The position numbers and the translations under genes were made by a program. This document shows, one piece after another, positions 1-9,133 of a stretch of DNA of 64,000 nt; the stretch's first letter is position 1; each line of letters starts with the position of its first letter. Source of the DNA: Marivita lacus (GTDB taxonomy: Bacteria; Pseudomonadota; Alphaproteobacteria; Rhodobacterales; Rhodobacteraceae); the NCBI RefSeq assembly GCF_014637725.1, contig NZ_BMFC01000003.1, positions 124,001 through 188,000 of the forward strand. The letters are read 5' to 3'. Below the pieces are notes generated by a model that saw only the letters and a program-made list of their open reading frames with translations, was not told the origin of the DNA and made no database searches.

Positions 1-289
1 GCAAGACACAGGACACGCGGTCCAGATCGCCGTCGCACGCCTCCTTGAGCCGGTAGAGCAGATTCAGCGCGCAAATCTGGGCCGCCTTCTGCGCCTCTGC
101 GATGGCGTCGGCCGTATCCGCGACGGGTCCGACATGGGTGACCGCGCCGCCCCATTCGCAGATCTGACCGGACAGGTAGACCACCGATCCGTCCCTTCGA
201 TAGGGAAGGAACTGGCCACGCGGGGTCCAGTCCGGGGGCAGGGCAAGGCCCATGTCATGCAGGCTTGTTTCAGCTTGGGATACCATCAT
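1..289 (-). CDS. RidA (YjgF/YER057c) family protein, 3' part cut by window edge
   Basis: About 96 residues are visible from a start at 289 (or 286, since two ATGs are adjacent). They read as the N-terminal half of a RidA-like protein: VVYLSGQIC, then an AEAQKAAQICALNLL helix and the DLDRVSCV strand. RidA proteins deaminate reactive enamine/imine intermediates in the cytosol. The C-terminal part with the conserved substrate-binding Arg lies outside the window, so catalytic competence cannot be judged. The gene is divergent from the coxC-like gene, leaving about 170 bp between the two starts for both promoters. Family assignment is fairly firm; subfamily is not. Confidence 0.75.
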   Translation of the reverse strand, partial: MMVSQAETSLHDMGLALPPDWTPRGQFLPYRRDGSVVYLSGQICEWGGAVTHVGPVADTADAIAEAQKAAQICALNLLYRLKEACDGDLDRVSCVL

Positions 290-460
290 GCGGAATACTA
301 GCGTGTTTGTGATGCCCGAGCCAGAGAGCACAGCGCGTCCGTGAACCTGGCATCTGTTTCTTTCCGCTTGGAATTTGGGCAGATCGGGCAGCCTCACGCA
401 TGCGACGCTGACCGAAACGCCAAACTTGCGAGCAAATGGGCATCGGCCTAATGATGGCTC

Positions 461-1570
461 ATGCAGGTGCTCGATTTTTCTCACGACCCGTGGCTTGTTC
501 TCGCCTCGCTTCTGGTGGCGATGATGGCTGGCTTTACCGGGCTCTCGCTGTCCCGCGGATTGTCGACACGCAGCGTGACCTATCAGAAAGTGCTGATCGT
601 GCTGTCGGCCATTTCGCTGGGGGGCGGCATCTGGTCGATGCACTTCGTGGCGATGCTGGGTCTGCAATTGCCGATCCTGTTCTACTATGACGCGGTCATC
701 ACGCTGGCGTCGGCACTTGTGGCCATTCTGGTTGTCGGGGTGGCGCTGCTCATCCTGCATTTCTGGAAACGCACGCGGTATACGCTGGTCCTGTCGGGAA
801 TGATCGTCGGGCTGGGGGTGGTGGCGATGCACTACCTCGGGATGTCGGCGATGCAGCTTTGCAAGGCGGTCTACACGCCCATGGGGATCGCGTTTGCGAC
901 GGTGGCGTCCTGCCTGCTCTGCGTGATCGCCTTTGCCGTGGCGTATGGCAGGCGCACGCAGCGCAACATCGTGATCGGCACGGTGATCTTTGGCTTTGCG
1001 GTGTTCGCGGTGCATTTCGCGGCCATCGCCGGGACCAGCTTTGTTGCCGTCGAGACACAGACCGAGGTTGGCCCGCTCATCAGCAACGAGATGATGGCGA
1101 TTGGCGTGGTGCTGACCAGCTTCGTGCTCTGTGGCGCGTTCCTGCTGAGCGGTGTGACATTTCTGGCACCTCCGGAACCCGAGGCGGTCGCGGGAGCTGT
1201 TGCCGAAATGCCAGACGTCATCGTGATCCCAACAGCCTCCAAACGGCAGATCCCCTACCAGAAGGATGGGCAGACGCGGTTTGTCGATCCGGCCTCGGTG
1301 GCGGTGATCCGGGCCGAGGGGCATTACACGCATCTCTATACAAGGGACGAGCAGTTATTCTGTGCCTGGTCGATCACCGAGGCCGAGAAGCGGCTGACAC
1401 CCGGGCCGTTCATCCGCACGCATCGCAGCTACCTGATCAACCCCGAACACGTATCCGGCTTCGAACGGATGAAGGACAACGGCGTGTGCTATTTCGAGAC
1501 CGCCAATCTGGGCAAGGTCCCCGTGAGTCGATCCCGCCTCAAACCCGTGCGGGACTCCCTCGGACTGTGA
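461..1570 (+). CDS. coxC: MHYT-LytTR membrane sensor/transcription regulator (CoxC/CoxH-like)
   Basis: A 369-residue protein. About 230 N-terminal residues are hydrophobic, with probably seven membrane segments carrying MHYT-type repeats (SMHFVAM near residue 60, MHYLGM at 123-128, a weaker VHFAAI near 184). A C-terminal LytTR DNA-binding domain covers roughly 265-369 (FIRTHRSYLINPEHV). MHYT domains are proposed to bind metal and sense diatomic gases such as CO, O2 or NO. CoxC and CoxH of Oligotropha carboxidovorans have this same architecture. Immediate placement upstream of coxM in the same direction supports a role as CO-responsive regulator of the operon. The choice of coxC rather than coxH rests only on position. 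Confidence 0.8.
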   Translation: MQVLDFSHDPWLVLASLLVAMMAGFTGLSLSRGLSTRSVTYQKVLIVLSAISLGGGIWSMHFVAMLGLQLPILFYYDAVITLASALVAILVVGVALLILHFWKRTRYTLVLSGMIVGLGVVAMHYLGMSAMQLCKAVYTPMGIAFATVASCLLCVIAFAVAYGRRTQRNIVIGTVIFGFAVFAVHFAAIAGTSFVAVETQTEVGPLISNEMMAIGVVLTSFVLCGAFLLSGVTFLAPPEPEAVAGAVAEMPDVIVIPTASKRQIPYQKDGQTRFVDPASVAVIRAEGHYTHLYTRDEQLFCAWSITEAEKRLTPGPFIRTHRSYLINPEHVSGFERMKDNGVCYFETANLGKVPVSRSRLKPVRDSLGL

Positions 1571-1573
1571 TGT

Positions 1574-1606
1574 TTCGCATTTCGTGAAATGCGTTCGCAT
1601 TTCGTG
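1574..1606. promoter_or_regulatory. Candidate LytTR operator: 13-bp direct repeat with 20-bp period
   Basis: TTCGCATTTCGTG occurs at 1574-1586 and again, identical, at 1594-1606, exactly two helical turns apart. The interval also contains GAAATGCG, so CGCATTTC-GT-GAAATGCG forms an inverted repeat at 1576-1593. LytTR regulators typically bind imperfect direct repeats about 21 bp apart. The site sits in the 135-bp gap between the coxC-like gene and coxM, as expected for the cox structural promoter. Function is inferred. Confidence 0.5.
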
Positions 1607-1705
1607 CAGAAAGCTTCTCTTTCCGGGGAAATTCTGGTGCGACGGCGTGCCACTGCATACGACCTTCTGCCGACATAATCAGAGCGCGGTAGGGGAGGAC
1701 CAGCA

Positions 1706-2560
1706 ATGATACCAGCGGCGTTCGAATATCATCGACCAACGAACATGGACGATGTTATCGCCCTTTTGACCAAACACGGTGATGACGCCCGCGTCATGGC
1801 CGGGGGCCACAGCCTCATCCCGATGATGAAGCTCAGGATGGCGGAGATACCGCACCTGATCGACCTTCAGGACATCGGCGGCTTGCAGGACATCACCATC
1901 CACGGACAGCGCGTGACGCTGGGTGCGATGGTCACGCAGCATGAACTGATCAACCACGCAGCCCTGACCGAGGTCGCACCGATCCTGCGCGAAACCGCGC
2001 TTCAGATCGCCGATCCTCAGGTGCGCTACATGGGCACGGTCGGTGGCAATGTCGCCAATGGCGATCCGGGCAACGACATGCCGGGGCTGATGCAATGCCT
2101 GGACGCGCAGATCAATCTTGCCGGGCCGAACGGCGCGCGGTCGGTTGCGGCGCGGGATTACTACGAAGCGGCCTACATGACCGCCCGTGAGGATGACGAG
2201 GTTCTGGTCTCGGTCAGCTTTGACTCGCCGAAATCGGGCTATGCCTACGAAAAGCAGAAGCGCAAGATCGGCGATTACGCCACCGCTGCGGCGGCCGTGA
2301 CACTCACCAAGGACGGCGGCACCGTCGCGTCGGCCTCCATCGCCATGACCAACCTGAGCGACGTTCCTGTCTGGTCCGAAGGCGCGGGCGCTGCGCTGAT
2401 CGGCACGCGCTGCGATGCGGATGCGCTCAAGGCCGCTGTCGAGGCGATGCTGGGCGACATCGATCCGACCGAAGACAACCGGGGGCCGGTGGCCTTCAAA
2501 CGCCACGTGGCCGGTGTGATCCTGAAACGCGCGATCACCCGCGCCTGGGACCGCGCATAA
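1706..2560 (+). CDS. coxM: Carbon monoxide dehydrogenase medium (FAD) subunit
   Basis: A 284-residue FAD-binding subunit of aerobic molybdenum CO dehydrogenase. It passes electrons from the CoxS iron-sulfur clusters to the membrane quinone pool. The two flavin-binding motifs of the family are present: AGGHS at 32-36 and TVGGN at 111-115, followed by GDPGNDMPG. A strong ribosome site (GGGGAGGA) lies just before the ATG, and the length matches known CoxM. It is the first structural gene of coxMSL, 12 bp ahead of coxS. Its promoter probably lies in the repeat-bearing gap upstream. Confidence 0.95.
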   Translation: MIPAAFEYHRPTNMDDVIALLTKHGDDARVMAGGHSLIPMMKLRMAEIPHLIDLQDIGGLQDITIHGQRVTLGAMVTQHELINHAALTEVAPILRETALQIADPQVRYMGTVGGNVANGDPGNDMPGLMQCLDAQINLAGPNGARSVAARDYYEAAYMTAREDDEVLVSVSFDSPKSGYAYEKQKRKIGDYATAAAAVTLTKDGGTVASASIAMTNLSDVPVWSEGAGAALIGTRCDADALKAAVEAMLGDIDPTEDNRGPVAFKRHVAGVILKRAITRAWDRA

Positions 2561-2572
2561 GGGACAGATGAC

Positions 2573-3067
2573 ATGACACAGAAAATGCACATCAAACTGA
2601 CCGTCAATGGCGAGGACCGGGAGTTCCTGGCCGAACCACGCGAATTGCTGATCTATGCGCTGCGCGAGACCCTCAACATCACAGGGCCGCATGTGGGCTG
2701 CGAAACCTCGCATTGCGGGGCCTGCACCATCACGCTGAACGGAAAGTCGGTGAAGTCCTGCACCATGTTCGTGGCACAGGCCAACGGGGCCGAGATCACC
2801 ACCATCGAAGGTCTGGGCTCACCTGACAGCCTGCACGTGCTGCAGGAGGCGTTCAAGGAACATCACGGGCTTCAGTGCGGCTTCTGCACGCCGGGCATGA
2901 TCACGCGCGCCAGCAAGCTGCTCGAGGAAAACCCGACCCCGACCGAGGAAGAGGTGCGCTTTGGCATGGCGGGCAATATCTGCCGCTGCACCGGCTACCA
3001 GAACATCGTCAAATCCATCCTCGCTGCGGCGAACGAATTGAACGCTTCCAAGGAGGCCGCGCAATGA
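2573..3067 (+). CDS. coxS: Carbon monoxide dehydrogenase small (2Fe-2S) subunit
   Basis: 164 residues with the two-cluster fold of molybdenum hydroxylase small subunits. A plant-ferredoxin-like cluster uses Cys43, 48, 51 and 63. A helical-domain cluster uses Cys102 and 105 (CGFC) plus Cys137 and 139 (CRC). All eight cluster ligands are present. It relays electrons from the Mo-Cu centre in CoxL to FAD in CoxM. The stop codon overlaps the coxL start (ATGA), indicating translational coupling. Confidence 0.95.
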   Translation: MTQKMHIKLTVNGEDREFLAEPRELLIYALRETLNITGPHVGCETSHCGACTITLNGKSVKSCTMFVAQANGAEITTIEGLGSPDSLHVLQEAFKEHHGLQCGFCTPGMITRASKLLEENPTPTEEEVRFGMAGNICRCTGYQNIVKSILAAANELNASKEAAQ

Positions 3068-5481
3068 ACGACATGACACCAGACCGCGAAACCCGGTCCG
3101 CCAATCTCAAGGGTCTTGGCTGCTCGCGCAAGCGCGTCGAGGATGCGCGCTTTACCCAGGGGAAGGGCAATTATGTCGACGACATCAAGCTGCCGGGGAT
3201 GCTGCATGGCGATTTCGTGCGCTCGCCCTATGCCCATGCCCGTGTCGTGTCGATCAACAAGGACGCTGCACTGGCGCTGCCCGGTGTGGTCGCGGTTCTC
3301 ACCGCCGAAGACCTCGCGCCGCTGAACCTGCACTGGATGCCGACGCTTGCGGGGGACAAGCAGATGGTGCTGGCCGATGGCAAGGTGCTGTTCCAGGGGC
3401 AGGAGGTCGCCTTTGTCGTCGCCAAGGACCGCTATGTCGCCGCCGACGCAGTGGAACTGGTCGAGGTCGAGTACGAGGAACTGCCGGTCATCGTCGATCC
3501 GTTCGAGGCTCTGAAGACCGACGTGGTCCTGCGCGAGGATCTGGCAGGCCAGACCCACGGCGCGCACGGTCCGCGCAAGCATCATAACCATATCTTCACA
3601 TGGGAACAGGGCGACGAGACCACGACCAACCAGGTGCTTGAAAACGCCGACGTGGTGGCCGAAGAGACCATGTATTACCACCGCACCCATCCCTGCCCGC
3701 TGGAAACCTGCGGGTCGGTGGCGTCGATGGACAAGGTCAACGGCAAGCTGACGCTTTGGGGCACGTTCCAGGCACCGCACGTCGTGCGCACGGTCGCATC
3801 GCTCCTGTCGGGGATCGAAGAGCACAACATCCGCGTCGTGTCGCCCGATATCGGTGGCGGTTTCGGCAACAAGGTGGGTGTGTATCCCGGCTATGTCTGT
3901 TCCATCGTCGCCTCCATCGTCACCGGTGTGCCGGTGAAATGGGTCGAGGACCGGATGGAAAACCTGATGTCCACCGCCTTTGCCCGCGACTACTGGATGA
4001 CAGGCAAGATCGCCGCCACCAAGGAGGGCAAGATCACCGGCCTGCATTGCCATGTGACCGCAGACCACGGCGGCTTCGACGCCTGCGCCGACCCGACCAA
4101 GTTCCCGGCCGGCTTCATGAACATCTGCACCGGGTCCTATGACATTCCGGTGGCCTATCTCGCGGTCGATGGCGTCTACACCAACAAGGCACCGGGTGGC
4201 GTCAGCTACCGCTGCTCCTTCCGCGTGACCGAGGCGGTCTATTTCATCGAGCGCATGATCGAGGTTCTGGCCATCGAGCTGAACATGGATGCGGCGGAAC
4301 TGCGCCGGATCAACTTCATCAAGAAAGAGCAGTTCCCCTACCAGTCGGCTCTGGGCTGGGAGTATGACAGCGGCGATTATCACACCGCGTGGGACAAGGC
4401 GCTGAAGGCCGTTGATTACGAAGGTCTGCGCCGCGAACAGGCTGAACGGGTCGAGGCGTTCAAGCGTGGTGAAACCCGCACCCTGATGGGGATCGGCCTG
4501 TCCTTCTTTACCGAGATCGTGGGTGCCGGGCCGGTCAAGAACTGCGACATCCTTGGGATGGGCATGTTCGACAGCTGCGAAATCCGCATCCACCCGACCG
4601 GGTCGGCGATTGCGCGCCTGGGCACCATCTCCCAAGGGCAGGGCCACGCGACCACCTTTGCGCAGATCCTTGCCAGCGAGATCGGGCTTTCGGCGGACAG
4701 CATCACCATCGAAGAGGGCGACACCGACACCGCGCCCTACGGCCTGGGCACCTACGGGTCACGCTCGACCCCGGTGGCCGGTGCCGCAACGGCGATGGCC
4801 GGGCGCAAGATCCGCGCCAAGGCGCAGATGATCGCGGCGTACCTTCTTGAAGTGCATGACGACGATGTCGAATGGGATATCGACCGGTTTGTCGTCAAGG
4901 GCGCTCCCGAGCGGTTCAAGACGATGAAGGAAATCGCCTATGCCGCCTACAATCAGGCCATTCCGGGGATCGAGCCGGGGCTTGAGGCGGTCAGCTACTA
5001 TGACCCGCCCAACATGACCTATCCGTTCGGGGCCTATGTCTGTGTCATGGATATCGACGTTGACACCGGCGTGCCGGAAATCCGCCGCTTCTACGCGCTG
5101 GACGATTGCGGTACGCGGATCAATCCGATGATCATCGAAGGGCAGATCCATGGCGGCCTGACCGAGGCGCTGGCCGTCGCTCTGGGGCAAGAGATTGCCT
5201 ACGACGATCTGGGCAACGTGAAGACCGGCACGCTGATGGATTTCTTCCTGCCGACTGCATGGGAAGTGCCGAACTACGAGACCGACTTTACCGTCACCCC
5301 CAGCCCGCATCACCCGATCGGGGCCAAGGGTGTCGGCGAAAGCCCGCATGTCGGCGGCGTGCCCTGCTTCTCGAACGCGGTGCAGGATGCGTTCCGCGCC
5401 TTCGGCAACCGGCACACCAACATGCCGCATGACCATTGGCGGATCTGGCAGACCGCCAACCGCCTTGGGCTTCACGACTGA
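3064..5481 (+). CDS. coxL: Form I carbon monoxide dehydrogenase large (Mo-Cu) subunit
   Basis: 805 residues, close to the 809 of Oligotropha carboxidovorans CoxL. It oxidises CO with water to CO2, two protons and two electrons. The active-site loop reads SYRCSFR at residues 381-387. Cys384 corresponds to the Cu-binding Cys388, and GVGES carries Glu759, the counterpart of Glu763. The CSFR loop identifies a true form I CO dehydrogenase rather than the form II type (AYRGAGR). The usual first residue of the AYxCSFR signature is Ala; here it is Ser. GGGFGNK supports molybdopterin-cytosine-dinucleotide binding. The ATG at 3064 overlaps the coxS stop. The reading frame is also open upstream inside coxS, but that part is a shadow. 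Confidence 0.96.
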   Translation: MNDMTPDRETRSANLKGLGCSRKRVEDARFTQGKGNYVDDIKLPGMLHGDFVRSPYAHARVVSINKDAALALPGVVAVLTAEDLAPLNLHWMPTLAGDKQMVLADGKVLFQGQEVAFVVAKDRYVAADAVELVEVEYEELPVIVDPFEALKTDVVLREDLAGQTHGAHGPRKHHNHIFTWEQGDETTTNQVLENADVVAEETMYYHRTHPCPLETCGSVASMDKVNGKLTLWGTFQAPHVVRTVASLLSGIEEHNIRVVSPDIGGGFGNKVGVYPGYVCSIVASIVTGVPVKWVEDRMENLMSTAFARDYWMTGKIAATKEGKITGLHCHVTADHGGFDACADPTKFPAGFMNICTGSYDIPVAYLAVDGVYTNKAPGGVSYRCSFRVTEAVYFIERMIEVLAIELNMDAAELRRINFIKKEQFPYQSALGWEYDSGDYHTAWDKALKAVDYEGLRREQAERVEAFKRGETRTLMGIGLSFFTEIVGAGPVKNCDILGMGMFDSCEIRIHPTGSAIARLGTISQGQGHATTFAQILASEIGLSADSITIEEGDTDTAPYGLGTYGSRSTPVAGAATAMAGRKIRAKAQMIAAYLLEVHDDDVEWDIDRFVVKGAPERFKTMKEIAYAAYNQAIPGIEPGLEAVSYYDPPNMTYPFGAYVCVMDIDVDTGVPEIRRFYALDDCGTRINPMIIEGQIHGGLTEALAVALGQEIAYDDLGNVKTGTLMDFFLPTAWEVPNYETDFTVTPSPHHPIGAKGVGESPHVGGVPCFSNAVQDAFRAFGNRHTNMPHDHWRIWQTANRLGLHD

Positions 5482-5489
5482 TCGGAACC

Positions 5490-5518
5490 GGGGTGGCCGG
5501 TTCTGGCCACCCCCTTTT
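5490..5518 (+). terminator. Terminator-like hairpin between coxL and coxD
   Basis: A perfect 9-bp stem GGGGTGGCC / GGCCACCCC (5490-5498 and 5505-5513) with a 6-nt loop is followed by CTTTT. It begins 8 bp after the coxL stop and ends 17 bp before the coxD start. It could act as a partial terminator or mRNA-end stabiliser, keeping structural CODH transcript above maturation-protein transcript. The T run is short, so efficiency is uncertain. Confidence 0.6.
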
Positions 5519-5534
5519 GTCGCCGGGTAAAGAC

Positions 5535-6410
5535 ATGCAGTGGACCGAACTTCAGACCGCCATGGCGGACACGGGATATATTGCAGACGATGATCTGGCG
5601 ATGGCCATTCATCTGGCCCTGTCGCTTGGGCGCCCGCTGCTGCTCGAAGGGGCGGCGGGCGTCGGCAAGACCGAAGTGGCGCGCGTGCTGGCGCAGGTGA
5701 AGGACACGCAACTGATCCGCCTGCAATGCTACGAAGGGCTGGATGCCGCGCAGGCGATCTATGAATGGAACTACCAGCGCCAGTTGCTGTCGATCCGCGC
5801 GGCCGCCGAGGATGGCGAGACCGGGCGCAGCGTCGAGCAGCGCATTTTCTCGGAAGAGTTCTTGCTCGAACGCCCCTTGCTCAAGGCGATCCGTCAGGAC
5901 ACGCCGCCCGTGCTGCTGATCGACGAGATTGACCGCGCGGACGAGGAATTCGAGGCGTATCTCCTGGAAATCCTGTCCGAGTTCCAGATCACCATTCCGG
6001 AACTCGGCACTATCACCGCCAAGAGCCGTCCCATTGTCATTCTCACCGCAAACGGCACCCGCGACCTGAGCGATGCGCTGCGCCGCCGGTGCCTTTATGC
6101 CCATGTGGCCTACCCCGAACGCGCCACGGAACTGGCCATCCTCAAGGCCCGCTGCGCCGGGATCGAAGCGCATCTGGCCGCTCAGATCGTCGGGTTCGTG
6201 CAGTCCTTGCGCAAGGAAGACCTCGAAAAGAAACCGGGCATCGCGGAGATGCTGGATTTCGCGGCAGCGCTGATGGGGCTGGGGATCGCCGACCTGACCC
6301 AAGACCCGGTGGTGTTGCAGGCGACACTGGCAACGTTGCTGAAAACCCAGACCGACCGCGACAACATCACGACCGAGATCGCGCAGCGTCTGGCGGGCAA
6401 GGCGGCATGA
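5535..6410 (+). CDS. coxD: MoxR-type AAA+ ATPase for CODH maturation
   Basis: 291 residues from the ATG at 5535; CoxD of O. carboxidovorans has 295. Walker A is GAAGVGKT at 39-46 and Walker B is VLLIDEIDRA. CoxD is a membrane-associated AAA+ chaperone needed to introduce sulfur and copper into the CoxL active site, working with the VWA protein CoxE. An open frame extends 33 codons upstream, but that part is not CoxD-like and would overlap coxL and the hairpin. The stop overlaps the coxE start (ATGA). Confidence 0.92.
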   Translation: MQWTELQTAMADTGYIADDDLAMAIHLALSLGRPLLLEGAAGVGKTEVARVLAQVKDTQLIRLQCYEGLDAAQAIYEWNYQRQLLSIRAAAEDGETGRSVEQRIFSEEFLLERPLLKAIRQDTPPVLLIDEIDRADEEFEAYLLEILSEFQITIPELGTITAKSRPIVILTANGTRDLSDALRRRCLYAHVAYPERATELAILKARCAGIEAHLAAQIVGFVQSLRKEDLEKKPGIAEMLDFAAALMGLGIADLTQDPVVLQATLATLLKTQTDRDNITTEIAQRLAGKAA

Positions 6411-7588
6411 CCCGCGTCACCCGGTTTGCGGCCCGTGATCCCGGCCCCGCGGCACGCATGGCGGGATTCATGGCGCATCTGCGCGACAATGGCCTGCGGT
6501 TGGGTGTCGGAGAGGCCGAACTGGGTCTTGCCGCGCTGACCCATGTGAACGCCGCCGACCCGACCGAGGCGCGTCCAGCGCTGAAGGCGGTGTTTTCGGG
6601 CTGCGCCGAAGATGCAGAACGGTTTGCATCGCTTTTTGACGCCTATTGGATGAATGGCGGGCGGGTTGTGGAAAAATCCGTCCCGACCAAGGCGATTGCC
6701 TCTGACAACGTGCACAGCTCGCGCAACGCCAAGGGACCGGAGGCCAGCGGCGCGTCAGGGGCACCCTCGACCCCCGATGGTGGCGACGGCGAGGCGGATG
6801 CGGATGGCGAGGGCAAGCTGGTCGCCAGTGTGATCCAGTCCCGCATGAACACCGATCTGCGCAACCTCGTGCAACCCGAGGACATCGCCGAGGCGCAGCG
6901 CATCGCGGAACGGCTGGGCGCCGCCCTGCGGGATCGCAGGTCCCGGCGGCGCAGGCTGGCACGCAAGGGCGACCAGATCCATTTCCGCCGCCTGATCCGA
7001 CACAGCCTGTCGACCGGGGGCGAACCGCTGCACCTGCCGAAGAAACAGCGCCCCGACCGGCCTTTGAAGATTGTCACGCTCTGTGATGTGTCGGGATCGA
7101 TGACCACCTATGCGCAGGTTTTCCTGGCCTTCATCGCCGGGCTGATGCGCGCCGATGATACGGCCGATGCGTATCTGTTCCACACAAGGCTGGTGCGGAT
7201 CGCCGAAGCGCTGCGCGACCGCGATGCGCTGCGGGCGCTGGGGCGGCTGTCGGTGCTGGCGGACGGGTTCGGCGGAGGATCGAAGATCGGGGCGTCCCTG
7301 ATGCAGTTTTCACGCACCTATGCGCGGCGCTTTGTCGATGGGCGTACGGTCGTTCTGATCCTGTCGGATGGGTACGGCACCGACACGCCCGACTTGATTG
7401 GAGAGGCGCTTGCGGCGCTCAGGAAACGTGGCTGCAAGATCATCTGGCTCAATCCGTTGAAAGGCTGGGACGGGTATGAACCCGTCGCGCGTGGCATGGC
7501 CGCAGCTCTGCCGCATCTGGACCTGTTTCATCCCGCCAACCGGTTGGCCGATCTGGCCGCGCTCGAAACGGAGTTGACCCGGCTATGA
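6407..7588 (+). CDS. coxE: VWA-domain CODH maturation protein
   Basis: 393 residues starting at the ATG that overlaps the coxD stop. The C-terminal half is a von Willebrand A domain with an intact MIDAS signature (DVSGSM) and a later DGYGTD segment. The central part (about 125-145) is acidic and low-complexity. CoxE is the VWA partner of the CoxD AAA+ ATPase, a pairing typical of MoxR/VWA chaperone systems. The start of coxF overlaps its stop (ATGA), so coxD, coxE and coxF are translationally coupled. Confidence 0.92.
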   Translation: MTRVTRFAARDPGPAARMAGFMAHLRDNGLRLGVGEAELGLAALTHVNAADPTEARPALKAVFSGCAEDAERFASLFDAYWMNGGRVVEKSVPTKAIASDNVHSSRNAKGPEASGASGAPSTPDGGDGEADADGEGKLVASVIQSRMNTDLRNLVQPEDIAEAQRIAERLGAALRDRRSRRRRLARKGDQIHFRRLIRHSLSTGGEPLHLPKKQRPDRPLKIVTLCDVSGSMTTYAQVFLAFIAGLMRADDTADAYLFHTRLVRIAEALRDRDALRALGRLSVLADGFGGGSKIGASLMQFSRTYARRFVDGRTVVLILSDGYGTDTPDLIGEALAALRKRGCKIIWLNPLKGWDGYEPVARGMAAALPHLDLFHPANRLADLAALETELTRL

Positions 7589-8385
7589 CACCCGCCGAAC
7601 TGACCGATACCGAAATCTCGGACGTGGCACGAGACATGCGCGCGCGTGGTGAACCCTTTGCCATCGCCACGGTGATCCGCACGCTGGGCGCGACTGCGGC
7701 GAAACCGGGGGCGAAGGCGCTTCTGGATGCAGAGGGCACGATCCTGCAAGGCTGGATCGGCGGTGGCTGCGTGCGCGGTGCCTTGGCCAAGGCCACCAAG
7801 CGGGCGATGGCCGAAGGCGCGCCGCAACTGATCTCGCTGCATCCGCAAGACCTTCTGGATGAAAAGGGCATCGCGCCCGGCTCCGATGTCGAGGGTGTCA
7901 GCTTTGCGCGCAACGGCTGCCCGTCGAAGGGGTCGATGGACATCTTCGTCGAACTGATCCTGCCACTGCCGGAACTGCTGATCTTCGGGGAGGCACCCGT
8001 GGCGAAATCGTTGTCGCGGCTGGCGGCACAGTTCCAGTGGTCGCTTGCTCAGGGCGAAGCGGACAGCGCGGTTCGCCCGCTGGCTGACGGGGAGACCCGG
8101 ATGATCGTCGTCGCCACGCAGGGCAAGAACGATCTGGCCTGCCTCAAACAGGCGCTCGAGGCCGAGGCGCGCTTTGTCGCCTTTGTCGGCAGCCGCCGCA
8201 AGTTCGCGACCCTGTCGGAAACGCTGATCGGGCAGGGCGTGTCGCAATCCGTCCTGTCCCGCGTGCAGGCGCCTGCCGGTCTGGCCATCGGCGCGGTCAC
8301 GCCCGACGAGATCGCGCTGTCGATCCTTGCCCAACTCACCGAGGTCCGCCGCCGCAGGCAGCGCACCGAAACCGATGGGGACTGA
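7585..8385 (+). CDS. coxF: XdhC/CoxF-family molybdenum cofactor maturation factor
   Basis: 266 residues of the XdhC/CoxI family. The N-terminal domain carries GGGCVRGA, and a C-terminal Rossmann-like domain begins near LLIFGEAPVAKSL. Members bind molybdenum cofactor and assist its sulfuration and insertion into the large subunit. The gene lies between coxE (ATGA overlap) and a small ORF that begins one base after its stop. No separate coxI is seen, so this may be the only XdhC-type factor for the operon. Confidence 0.88.
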   Translation: MTPAELTDTEISDVARDMRARGEPFAIATVIRTLGATAAKPGAKALLDAEGTILQGWIGGGCVRGALAKATKRAMAEGAPQLISLHPQDLLDEKGIAPGSDVEGVSFARNGCPSKGSMDIFVELILPLPELLIFGEAPVAKSLSRLAAQFQWSLAQGEADSAVRPLADGETRMIVVATQGKNDLACLKQALEAEARFVAFVGSRRKFATLSETLIGQGVSQSVLSRVQAPAGLAIGAVTPDEIALSILAQLTEVRRRRQRTETDGD

Positions 8386-8386
8386 G

Positions 8387-8488
8387 ATGACACGACTGCT
8401 TGAATGGTTCAGACGATGCGCCCGCCGCGCACCGATGACCAAGGAACAGGCCGATCTTCTGGCCCGTGTGAAATTTCCCTGTTGCTGA
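8387..8488 (+). CDS. 33-residue small ORF between coxF and coxG
   Basis: The ORF starts one base after the coxF stop, has a plausible ribosome site (GGGGA, about 6 nt ahead of the ATG), and ends 13 bp before coxG. The predicted peptide has a basic N-terminal half (LLEWFRRCARR), then MTKEQADLL, and ends in KFPCC. Tight fit into the operon, the ribosome site and the Cys-Cys terminus favour a real gene. The two terminal cysteines could bind metal or take part in sulfur or copper handling, but this is speculation. No family is recognised. Confidence 0.5.
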   Translation: MTRLLEWFRRCARRAPMTKEQADLLARVKFPCC

Positions 8489-8501
8489 AAGGACACCCTT
8501 C

Positions 8502-8951
8502 ATGGAACTCAAGGACGAAATCCGCATCAACGCGCCCAAGGATGTGGTCTATGCCGCGCTCAACGATCCCGAAGTGTTGCGCCAGTGCATCCCGGGTTGC
8601 GAGGAGCTGGTCAAGCATTCGGACACCGATCTCGAAGCCAAGGTCGTGCTCAAGGTCGGCCCGGTCAAGGCGCGGTTCGGCGGCACGGTTGTGCTGGACA
8701 CCACCGGCGCGCCGGATGCGTTTTCGCTGACCGGGCAGGGCAATGGCGGGGCGGCAGGTCATGCCAAGGGCGGCGCGGACGTGACGCTTGAGGAAGTCGA
8801 TGGCGTCACCATCCTGCGCTACGACGCCAAGGCCGAAATCGGCGGCAAGCTGGCGCAGCTTGGCTCGCGTCTGATCCAGAGCACGGCCAAGAAACTGGCG
8901 GCCAGCTTTTTCACCAAGTTCGCCGAGGTGGTTGAAACCGTCGACGCCTGA
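8502..8951 (+). CDS. coxG: CoxG, SRPBCC-fold membrane-recruitment factor for CODH
   Basis: 149 residues forming a START/SRPBCC (polyketide-cyclase-like) domain: AALNDPEVLRQCIPGCEEL near the N-terminus and KVGPVKARFGGTV in the middle. CoxG is required for association of CO dehydrogenase with the membrane, and actinobacterial CoxG is reported to deliver quinone to the enzyme. A good ribosome site (AAAGGA) precedes the ATG. This protein lacks the long C-terminal membrane helix present in some CoxG proteins, so it would act as the soluble domain only. It is the last recognisable gene of the operon. Confidence 0.88.
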   Translation: MELKDEIRINAPKDVVYAALNDPEVLRQCIPGCEELVKHSDTDLEAKVVLKVGPVKARFGGTVVLDTTGAPDAFSLTGQGNGGAAGHAKGGADVTLEEVDGVTILRYDAKAEIGGKLAQLGSRLIQSTAKKLAASFFTKFAEVVETVDA

Positions 8952-8979
8952 TCGACCTGGCCACGGGTAACCCGGTCGA

Positions 8980-9056
8980 GCTTTTGGTCGCAGCCCAAAC
9001 GCGCGGCAAATGGTCGGGGTCGGATCGCTGAACCGCCTTTGGGCGGACCAAAAAGC
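8980..9056. repeat. Long-range inverted repeat downstream of coxG
   Basis: GCTTTTGGTC (8980-8989) pairs with GACCAAAAAGC (9046-9056, one bulged A). Inside it, GCCCAAA (8993-8999) pairs with TTTGGGC (9038-9044). The second arm can alternatively fold as a local CCGCC/GGCGG hairpin. No T run follows on either strand, so it is not a classic terminator. A 3' stabilising structure or small RNA element is possible. Confidence 0.35.
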
Positions 9057-9133
9057 GGCCTTGTCGGGTCTCACGCTGATGGGCGTGGGGCCGCAGGGTC
9101 GCTACCGCTTCGCGTCTGCTTTCCTGCGAGGTC

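Noticed and set aside
2875-3063. Apparent 63-codon N-terminal extension of CoxL
   Set aside because: It lies in another frame inside coxS, and CoxL homologues start at the ATG overlapping the coxS stop.
2995-4647. Long minus-strand frame of 550 codons opposite coxL
   Set aside because: Antisense shadow of a well-supported high-GC gene; no family pattern.
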